From JAAETI01 sp965368515 (GTDB lineage Bacteria > Actinomycetota > Acidimicrobiia > Spongiisociales > UBA5794), in assembly GCA_965368515.1 (NCBI GenBank), contig CBDUNF010000101.1, forward strand, positions 1 to 12,057: 12,057 nt of DNA. Direction: 5' to 3'. A program made the translations under genes and the position numbers. Position 1 is the stretch's first letter. Every line of letters starts with the position of its first letter. Positions 1 to 5,558 of the stretch are shown piece by piece. Below the pieces are notes generated by a model. That model saw nothing but the letters and a program-made list of their open reading frames with translations, searched no databases and was not told where the DNA came from.

Positions 1-534
1 AGACGATGGGCGAGGAAATCCGCAAGCACGTTCCCCTGAAGCGTTGGGGCGAACGATCGGCATCATGACGCCCGTGGTTGTTTCGTTATGGGTCAGACCG
101 TAGAGATCGACCTCAGGATTCGGCACCGGGAGCGGATGTGTGCCGATCTCAGATTTGATGACCTCTGGTTCCTCGAGGTGTGGTGCTCCGGCGACAACCT
201 TGGCGAACTTACCGGAGAACACTCCGAAGTCGAGGTGCTGGCTCTTCTTCTCGATGAGTCCGAATGTTGCGCTCGCCCAGAACGATGTCGCGCCACCAAC
301 ACCGAGAACGACCTCGTAGCCCTCGGGAAGAGAAAACAAATCCTTCATACCGCTACGTATTGCGCCAACGACAGACTTCACGCCGGGCTGGCGATGGCTC
401 GTACCCATGTACGTAGCCCCGGTCACTCCCAGTTCGAGCAGGCTCTCGGTTCGGACCTTCGAGGGCCCGGCGCCGAAGCGGCCGTCGACCGGGATAAGCT
501 CTGCGGGGAGTTCGATTGATGGGATGTTGGACAT
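1..534 (-). CDS. serC: Phosphoserine aminotransferase SerC, N-terminal part (3' end missing)
   Basis: SerC is a PLP enzyme that makes O-phosphoserine from 3-phosphohydroxypyruvate and glutamate in cytosolic serine biosynthesis. The minus-strand translation from the ATG at 534-532 begins MSNIPSIELPAEL and carries actinobacterial SerC blocks: DGRFGAGPSKVR, MGTSHRQPGVKSVVGAIRSG, LPEGYEVVLGVGGATSFW and LTHNETTTGVMMPIVRP. A GGTGA-like ribosome binding site lies just upstream, and the start is 51 bp from the divergent aminotransferase gene. The PLP-binding lysine and the C-terminal half lie beyond the window. The residues expected after the VRP block (ALVVIDATSGAGG in family members) are not seen. 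The frame reads unrelated residues from about base 48 to base 1, so the gene is probably interrupted or joined to foreign sequence at about 46-54. Family assignment is secure; completeness in the organism is not. Confidence 0.9.
   Translation of the reverse strand, partial: MSNIPSIELPAELIPVDGRFGAGPSKVRTESLLELGVTGATYMGTSHRQPGVKSVVGAIRSGMKDLFSLPEGYEVVLGVGGATSFWASATFGLIEKKSQHLDFGVFSGKFAKVVAGAPHLEEPEVIKSEIGTHPLPVPNPEVDLYGLTHNETTTGVMMPIVRPNASGERACGFPRPSS
3..68 (+). other. Possible C-terminal fragment of a short-chain dehydrogenase, truncated at a junction
   Basis: The plus frame from base 3 reads T-MGEEIRKHVPLKRWGE and then RSAS and a TGA stop at 66-68. The block KHVPLKRWGE resembles the conserved stretch near the end of classical SDR enzymes, where PL.RWGEPEDIA normally continues into a further 30 residues or so ending VDGG. 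The SDR later in this window has HPLKRIGEPHDIA at the equivalent place. Here the similarity stops at about base 53, exactly where SerC similarity on the opposite strand begins. Both readings share the bases GGGGCGAA at 46-53. This is pattern recognition over about 17 residues and could be chance. Confidence 0.3.
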
Positions 535-585
535 TGTTCACCGCCGGTTATCGTGCGTTCGATCTTCAAGAGGGAGAGTAGAGCA

Positions 586-1791
586 ATGAGTCCGGGTAGC
601 CCACTTGGAATCGCACAACGGGTCGTTGGCGTGGCTGAATCTGCCACGGTGGCGATCACGACAAAGGCCAAGGCGATGCGTGCCGCCGGTGCCCCCGTAA
701 TCGGTTACGGGGCCGGCGAACCCGACTTCGCCACGCCTGACCACATCGTGGAGGCTGCTGTTGTGGCAGCCCGTGACCCGAAAAACCACAAGTACACACC
801 GGCGGTCGGCCTCCCGGAACTTCGCGACGCGGTTGCTGCCAAGACTCTCCGTGACTCGGGTTATTCCGTGGAGGGCAAGCAAGTCGTCATTACGAATGGC
901 GGCAAGCAGGCTGTGTATCTCACCTGCCAAGCTCTGCTCGATCCCGGGGACGAGGTTCTGCTGCCGGCTCCGTATTGGGTCACCTATCCGGAAGCAGTGA
1001 AGCTCGCCGAGGCTATTCCCGTTGCGGTGGACACCGACGACACCACTGGCTACAAAGTGACGGTCGAGCAACTCGACGCGGCCAGGACGGCGAAGACCAA
1101 GATGCTCATCTTCTGTTCGCCTTCGAACCCGACGGGCGCTGTCTACACCCGGGACGAGATCCGAGCCATCGGTCGGTGGGCTGTCGACAACGAGATCTGG
1201 GTCATGACCGACGAGATCTACGAACACCTTGTATACGGTGAAACGGAGTTTGCCTCAATGCCGGTGGAGGTGCCGGAGCTCGCCGAAAGATGTGTCGTCG
1301 TCAACGGTGTCGCCAAGACCTATGCGATGACCGGATGGCGGGTCGGTTGGATGATTGCCCCCGAAGCCGTTGCCAAAGGAGTCGGGAAACTTGTCGGCCA
1401 CATGACGACCAACGTCGCCAACGTCAGCCAGCGGGCGGCACTCGCCGCGGTCGCCGGTTCTCTTGACTCCGTTTACGAGATGCGAGAGGCGTTCGATAGG
1501 CGTCGTGTCACGATGCACCGCATGCTCAACGAGATGAACGGCGTGACCTGTCTTGATCCACAAGGCGCGTTCTATACGTTTCCCAACATGGCGGGTCTGC
1601 TGAACCGGGACCTCGGCGGTAAAACCGCAGCGACGACGCTGGAGCTGGCCGGGCTGATCCTCGACGAGGTTCAGGTTGCATTCGTTCCGGGCGAGGCGTT
1701 CGGGCTGCCGGGATACGCTCGGTTCTCGTTTGCGCTTGCCGATGCCGATCTCGAGGAGGGTCTGGGCAGGATCCAGGGGTTGACGGGCTAA
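586..1791 (+). CDS. aspC: Class I PLP aminotransferase, aspartate aminotransferase type (subgroup Ib-like)
   Basis: This 401-aa cytosolic enzyme probably transfers the amino group between aspartate and 2-oxoglutarate. Fold type I landmarks are in order: GYGAGEPDF (about 40-48), the WVTYPE block with W131 that stacks on PLP, SPSNPTG with N181, the TDEIYEHLVY block with D209 and Y212, AKTYAMTGWRVGW with the Schiff-base lysine K244, and a C-terminal GYARFSFA with R379 as the likely substrate-carboxylate arginine. The length is normal for the Ib group. I chose the ATG at 586 because AGGGAGAG lies 7 bases upstream. An in-frame GTG at 553 would add 11 residues of unconserved sequence (MRSIFKRESRA). 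Substrate range cannot be read from sequence: related Ib enzymes also act on prephenate, aromatic amino acids or alanine. Its TAA stop directly abuts the stop of the convergent aroQ-hydrolase gene. Confidence 0.92.
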   Translation: MSPGSPLGIAQRVVGVAESATVAITTKAKAMRAAGAPVIGYGAGEPDFATPDHIVEAAVVAARDPKNHKYTPAVGLPELRDAVAAKTLRDSGYSVEGKQVVITNGGKQAVYLTCQALLDPGDEVLLPAPYWVTYPEAVKLAEAIPVAVDTDDTTGYKVTVEQLDAARTAKTKMLIFCSPSNPTGAVYTRDEIRAIGRWAVDNEIWVMTDEIYEHLVYGETEFASMPVEVPELAERCVVVNGVAKTYAMTGWRVGWMIAPEAVAKGVGKLVGHMTTNVANVSQRAALAAVAGSLDSVYEMREAFDRRRVTMHRMLNEMNGVTCLDPQGAFYTFPNMAGLLNRDLGGKTAATTLELAGLILDEVQVAFVPGEAFGLPGYARFSFALADADLEEGLGRIQGLTG

Positions 1792-2988
1792 CTAGCGCAG
1801 CTTCTCTAGCTCGGCGACCACGGTCTGCCAGGCCGGGTGCTTCGGGTCGACGAGGTTCATGTGATCGACGCCGTCCAGCTCGTGGTAGTCGATGTCGTCG
1901 CCGGCAGCTCGGGCCGCGGCGAAGTACGAGCGGCTCATTGCTACAGGGACTGCCGTGTCTTCGGTTCCGTGCACGATGACCTGGCGGCACTGAAGTGGAA
2001 GCAGTCGCTTCGGGGACGCTGCTGCATAGCGTTCTGGCCCGTCGGTGGGGGACCGCCGAAGGAATTCGGCGACCGCATCGGCTCCGATGGCTTCCTGATG
2101 TCCCATGTCGAGGTCGGAGACCGGGGCAAGGCCGATCGCGGCGACGAGGGAGACTTGTGGTTCGCGGTCGGGCGTGTGGTCCGACAGATCGGGTCGGGCT
2201 GCCGCCCACAGAGCAAGGTGACCTCCCGCCGAATGGCCGATGGCGACGATCTTCTCTAGATCAAGTCCGTGGCGTGGGGGGAGCTCGGCCAGGTGATCGA
2301 GCCCCGCCGCGATGTCTTCGAGCGTCATCGGCCACCCACCCCCGGTCCCAACTCGGTGATACTCGATGTTCCAGGTGGCCCAGCCGCGCGCACGCAGGTC
2401 GATGGCGAGCGCGGCCATCGTGTCCCGGGTCCACCGATCCCGCCAGAAACCGCCATGGATGAGGGCCGCAACCGGGTGGGGGCCATCGCCATCAGGGAGC
2501 AACAGGTCCCCGACCTGGTCGTCGCTGGCGCCGTACGAGATTGTGACCGGGACAGCCGCCGCCTGGTTGATCAGGTAGTCGAGGGCGTATCGGTAGCCCT
2601 CGACACCGCGACCCCTGATCATGTATTGGCAAGCGGCGCTGATTACCGAGGTGCGGCGCCACGGTTCGCGCTCTTTGATATTGGAGATATGTACCTCGAC
2701 CGTCGGAAGGCCAACGGCTGCGATCGCGTCGTGCAAGGCATAGCTGTAGTGGGTGAGGGCACCTGCGTTGATGATCACGCCATCGTGGGCGTGTCGGCTG
2801 TCGTGGAGGCGATCGATGATCTCTCCCTCATGGTTTGACTGGAAGCAGGTCACGCTGAAGTTGCGCTCCTTGGCCCATCGTCCGATCAACCTGTCGAGCT
2901 CGTTGAGCGTGGTCGAACCGTAGATGTCGGGCTCGCGAGTGCCGAGCAGGTTGAGGTTCGGACCGTTGATGACGAGAACACGTTTCAT
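1792..2988 (-). CDS. aroQ: Fusion: type II 3-dehydroquinate dehydratase (AroQ) + alpha/beta hydrolase
   Basis: This is one uninterrupted 398-residue frame holding two complete enzymes. Residues 1-143 are AroQ, which dehydrates 3-dehydroquinate to 3-dehydroshikimate in the shikimate pathway. It has INGPNLNLLGTREPDIYG (N11, R18, catalytic Y23), the IINAGALTH loop (N74, H80), D87, VEVHISN (E98, H100) and R111. Residues about 146-398 are an alpha/beta hydrolase of the BD-FAE/kynurenine-formamidase-like esterase group: oxyanion-hole HGGFW (178-182), a WNIEYHRVGTGGGWP block, nucleophile elbow GHSAGG (S253), acid D344 in HGTEDTAVP, and H376 in DGVDHMN. The linker is almost absent. No ATG or GTG sits at the boundary to restart translation. 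No Shine-Dalgarno is obvious before the ATG at 2988, so the start is supported mainly by the canonical MKRVLVINGPN beginning. The hydrolase substrate is unknown. No other aro genes are visible. Confidence 0.93.
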   Translation of the reverse strand: MKRVLVINGPNLNLLGTREPDIYGSTTLNELDRLIGRWAKERNFSVTCFQSNHEGEIIDRLHDSRHAHDGVIINAGALTHYSYALHDAIAAVGLPTVEVHISNIKEREPWRRTSVISAACQYMIRGRGVEGYRYALDYLINQAAAVPVTISYGASDDQVGDLLLPDGDGPHPVAALIHGGFWRDRWTRDTMAALAIDLRARGWATWNIEYHRVGTGGGWPMTLEDIAAGLDHLAELPPRHGLDLEKIVAIGHSAGGHLALWAAARPDLSDHTPDREPQVSLVAAIGLAPVSDLDMGHQEAIGADAVAEFLRRSPTDGPERYAAASPKRLLPLQCRQVIVHGTEDTAVPVAMSRSYFAAARAAGDDIDYHELDGVDHMNLVDPKHPAWQTVVAELEKLR

Positions 2989-3187
2989 GGGCTAGAGCGT
3001 ATTGGATCGAAGTCTTCTGGTCGAATACTTCGGCAACGGCAGGGTCGCACCGCTGGTTTCTACTGCGGAGGACATCGTTGGAAATCGTCTACTGCAAGTC
3101 GTTTTGGGAGATGGATCTGCAAGGGATCGCTGAACCCATGAGGGACATGAAAGATCTGCTCCGGCGACGCCTGTCGTGACGGTGCGG

Positions 3188-3916
3188 TCAACGGCGTTGT
3201 AGCTTGCCAAGCAGGCGAAGTATCTCGAGATAGAGCCATACGATGGTGACGACGAGGCCGAATGCGGCGTACCAATTCATCCATTGCGGCGCTCCCTGTG
3301 CAACCCCGCGCTCGATGAGGTCGAAGTCGATCAGCAGGTTGAATGCAGCCAGGGCGATCACCGCAAGACTGAAGATGATCCCGAGCGGTCCGGCGTCCCA
3401 CACGAGGGGCATTGACACACCGAGGAACGACAGCGCAAACGTGGCCAGATAGAAAACGAAGATGGCGGCTGTGGCGCCGACGACGATCGAACGCATCCGA
3501 TCTGTGACCCGGATAGTCCTGGTGACGTAAAGGATCACCATCACCATGACGGTGACAAACGTCGCCATGATGGCGTTGGTGACGATGCCTTCGCCGTATG
3601 CGTTCTGATAGACATTCGAGATAACACCGACGAGAGCTCCCTCGATGACTGCGTAGACGGGGCCTATCACCGGAGTCCATTGCGGCCGCAACGCAGCAGC
3701 GATGATGGCCACGAAGCCAAACAGAATTGCCCCGATGGTCCAGGTCGGGAAGTTCTCGAAGGAGACCTGGTTCCAGCCCCACACGGCTGCAGGGAGAAAC
3801 AGCGCAAACAGGATGAATGTGGAACGGCCGACACCGCCGATGGTCATGCGATCGTAGGTGTCGACGATTGGGCCTTGTTGCTTCTCAAAGCCCCTGCTCA
3901 GGACGGGGTTTGCCAT
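3188..3916 (-). CDS. Bax inhibitor-1/YccA family membrane protein
   Basis: This is a 242-aa integral membrane protein of the bacterial BI-1 family, closest to the actinobacterial BaxI_1 type. A hydrophilic N-terminus of about 30 residues (MANPVLSRGFEKQ) precedes six or seven hydrophobic segments, at about 31-50, 59-77, 83-103, 112-132, 143-166, 176-196 and 215-236. The family signature lies near the end: FNLLIDFDLIERG with acidic residues D197 and D199, then WYAAFGLVVTIVWLYLEILRLL. In BsYetJ such aspartates form a pH-sensitive latch for calcium leak. Here that role is only by analogy, and actinobacterial members are otherwise uncharacterised. A good ribosome binding site (AAAGGAA, complement of 3921-3927) supports the ATG at 3916. 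The gene lies 44 bp downstream of the lipoate-ligase-like gene and may be cotranscribed with it. A 199-bp gap with no recognisable gene separates it from aroQ. Confidence 0.9.
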   Translation of the reverse strand: MANPVLSRGFEKQQGPIVDTYDRMTIGGVGRSTFILFALFLPAAVWGWNQVSFENFPTWTIGAILFGFVAIIAAALRPQWTPVIGPVYAVIEGALVGVISNVYQNAYGEGIVTNAIMATFVTVMVMVILYVTRTIRVTDRMRSIVVGATAAIFVFYLATFALSFLGVSMPLVWDAGPLGIIFSLAVIALAAFNLLIDFDLIERGVAQGAPQWMNWYAAFGLVVTIVWLYLEILRLLGKLQRR

Positions 3917-3960
3917 GGTGTTCCTTTCCGGAGGTATCCGTATTGTCTCAGATGCCCGAG

Positions 3961-4722
3961 TTAGTTCTGCTCGACCGGCAAATACCGGTGGGATATCGAG
4001 CGAGCCTCGGTCGCCAGCGAGTCATCAATTCGGTCGCGACTGATTTCGTAGTGCTCCGCCAACTCGGATTTGAGGGCTCCGAGGACGGCGTCGTTACTGA
4101 TGCCTGGTTGGACATCTCCCAGGGTGCCGACGGTGGCGGGGCGCCACTCGAGTTCTAGTGCTCGATAGACGGGGATCAATGCCTCGAGCAGTAGGTCGGT
4201 TCGATTGACGGCGATGACACCGCCGACGTGGGCGGCGTTCTTGGCGAGACGCTGTCCGACGCCCATGAGCTTGATCTGGTTGTTGTGGTGCACGCTGAAC
4301 TCCCCCGGGCAGTACTCGCCCTGGATTTCTCCGATCGCCGACGAGATGCCCAGGCGCCAGAAGGCGTCAACCATGAGCTCGCTGATGTGCCGGAATCGGT
4401 CGTGGATAGTGGTTCTGGGATCCCGGTCTGGCAGCGCGAGTGAGAAGGCGATCGTGTGCTCCGTGAACACTGCGGCACGACCCCCGGCGAGGCGTTCCAC
4501 CGCCGCAAACCCGTTGTCGCGAGCAGCCGCGACCGCGGCAGCATATTGGGGCGTCACCGCGTCGCGTTTTCCGAAGGCAACCTCGCGGCCCGGCACGTAC
4601 AGACGTACCGTGGCGGGCATGTCACCTTGTGAAACACGGTCGAGAACTAGCTTGCTCAGCGCAGTGTCGAGGCCCGGTTCGTCGGGCCACGATCCACCAA
4701 GTAGGAGAAGAGGAATCGGCAC
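3961..4722 (-). CDS. Lipoate-protein ligase / lipoyl-octanoyl transferase family protein (LplA/LipM-like)
   Basis: This cytosolic protein of the BPL_LplA_LipB fold probably attaches lipoate or octanoate to lysines of E2 or GcvH proteins, or moves it between them. From the proposed GTG start it has 253 residues. Visible motifs are the family arginine/glycine block ERLAGGRAAVF (76-86, with R77 and R82), GEYCPGEFSV (136-143, C138) and NNQIKLMGVGQRLAKNAAH, where K151 aligns with the conserved lysine that binds the acyl-adenylate carbonyl, followed by VGGVIAVN. It lacks the extra C-terminal domain of E. coli LplA. C138 resembles the position of the LipM acyl-thioester cysteine, so transferase or ligase activity cannot be decided here. 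The GTG at 4722 fits the usual N-terminus (PIPLLLLGGSWPDEP). An ATG at 4785 would add 21 residues but bring the start within 20 bp of the divergent lipoprotein gene. Neither has a strong ribosome binding site. Confidence 0.8.
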   Translation of the reverse strand: MPIPLLLLGGSWPDEPGLDTALSKLVLDRVSQGDMPATVRLYVPGREVAFGKRDAVTPQYAAAVAAARDNGFAAVERLAGGRAAVFTEHTIAFSLALPDRDPRTTIHDRFRHISELMVDAFWRLGISSAIGEIQGEYCPGEFSVHHNNQIKLMGVGQRLAKNAAHVGGVIAVNRTDLLLEALIPVYRALELEWRPATVGTLGDVQPGISNDAVLGALKSELAEHYEISRDRIDDSLATEARSISHRYLPVEQN

Positions 4723-4804
4723 GGGCGGCAGCGTAGCGGCAGATCCGATAGCTACGGTGCGACCCCGGGTATCCTTCTCGCTCATCAGAAACGCCGAGAT
4801 CCTC

Positions 4805-5491
4805 GTGAAACGCATCATTCCCCTCATCGCTATTTCGCTATTGCTTGCCGCCTGCGGCGACGCAGGACTGCTTGATGGCCTTGGCGACCGCTCGGTCGAA
4901 GTAGTGCATGGGGAAACCTCCTTGACTACGTCGACGACTGAAGTGGTCAGCGTCGATACCCCGTTGGGATCGGTGCGGTCGTTCGACCTCGTCTGGTACA
5001 ACGATGGACTTGCCGCCGAGGCGGAGTCGAGCGAGACCGCCGTCGTCATCTCGGCAGTCTGGAACCGGGGCGACGGCGCCACTTCGGTCATCCAGGCGAG
5101 TCGCAACGAGATTGCGGTTGCGCTTCCCGGCATTCAGTTTCCGGAGCTTGCTCCCGACTCTGTGGGATGGGTGACGAGTCAGCTCGTCTACGACGTTGCA
5201 TCGGGAACACTCGACCGCAATACCTCCGCCCAATTCGGGCTGTGGCATCTCGAGCCGTACGCATCGGACGGCGGCAGAACCGCGGTGATACGGGTTCGTC
5301 CGGCAACGAGTTCCGACGTCATCGGAACCATCGCATCGGAAACAACCGGGACCGGCATTGAGCTCTCGTGGGTGTCGGAGGCCTACCACTACGTGATCTC
5401 GTGTCCGGAGGCTCTCGATGAACAGCACTGCTGGCAGATGGCCGAGTCGACTATGCCGTTGAGTCTGCTGCTGCCGACGCCGACAAGCTGA
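4805..5491 (+). CDS. Hypothetical lipoprotein with type II signal peptide
   Basis: The product is 228 residues and the family is not recognised. The GTG start gives MKRIIPLIAISLLLAACGD, a textbook lipoprotein signal with lipobox LAAC, so C17 would be lipidated and the protein anchored outside the cytoplasmic membrane. Residues about 38-48 are a Ser/Thr-rich spacer (TSLTTSTTEVV). The rest looks like a beta-rich extracytoplasmic domain with two cysteines near the end (C200, C209) that could form a disulfide. The open frame continues far upstream, but that extension is antisense to the lipoate-ligase gene and has no signal peptide in the right place, so GTG 4805 is preferred although its ribosome binding site is weak. 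It is divergent from the lipoate-ligase gene (82-bp gap) and 67 bp upstream of the ABC exporter, so it may be the exporter's partner or first gene in that transcript. Confidence 0.8.
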   Translation: MKRIIPLIAISLLLAACGDAGLLDGLGDRSVEVVHGETSLTTSTTEVVSVDTPLGSVRSFDLVWYNDGLAAEAESSETAVVISAVWNRGDGATSVIQASRNEIAVALPGIQFPELAPDSVGWVTSQLVYDVASGTLDRNTSAQFGLWHLEPYASDGGRTAVIRVRPATSSDVIGTIASETTGTGIELSWVSEAYHYVISCPEALDEQHCWQMAESTMPLSLLLPTPTS

Positions 5492-5543
5492 GCAGCGACG
5501 TCTCAATCCGCCGCGGCACCCCTCTAAGGTTGCCCCCTCTACG

Positions 5544-5550
5544 AAGGGAA
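5544..5550 (+). promoter_or_regulatory. Ribosome binding site deciding the ABC exporter start
   Basis: AAGGGAA lies 8 bases before the CTG at 5559. It is correctly placed for the conserved N-terminus of the exporter. The first in-frame ATG at 5676 is preceded by AAAAAGGAG directly against the codon, which is too close for a normal ribosome binding site. Confidence 0.5.
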
Positions 5551-5558
5551 CACCCATA

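Noticed and set aside
88..519. Long plus-strand open frame of 143 codons
   Set aside because: It lies antisense to serC, whose minus-strand translation shows clear family blocks. The plus frame shows none.
553..585. Upstream GTG giving an 11-residue longer aminotransferase
   Set aside because: The extension is unconserved and AGGGAGAG is correctly spaced for ATG 586.
538..1227. Minus-strand open frame of 229 codons antisense to the aminotransferase
   Set aside because: It is a mirror of a well-supported aminotransferase in GC-rich sequence, with no recognisable motif.
3008..3032. CGAAGT...ACTTCG inverted repeat with a 13-base loop
   Set aside because: It has a six-base stem with no following T-run, so it does not qualify as a terminator and could be chance.
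2989..3187. Gap between the Bax inhibitor and aroQ genes, with a short minus open frame reaching 3210
   Set aside because: The 72-codon frame has no motif, no ribosome binding site and runs into the Bax inhibitor gene. I see no tRNA or clear RNA structure in the gap.
4205..4804. 200-codon upstream extension of the lipoprotein frame
   Set aside because: It is antisense to the lipoate-ligase gene and would bury the signal peptide and lipobox inside the protein.
4723..5133. Upstream extension of the lipoate-ligase frame
   Set aside because: It overlaps the lipoprotein gene on the other strand and has low-complexity Ser/Thr/Arg content; family members start near PIPLLLLGG.
5515..5534. Imperfect GGCACC...GGTTGCC stem before the ABC exporter
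   Set aside because: It contains a bulge and no T-run follows; not supported as a terminator.
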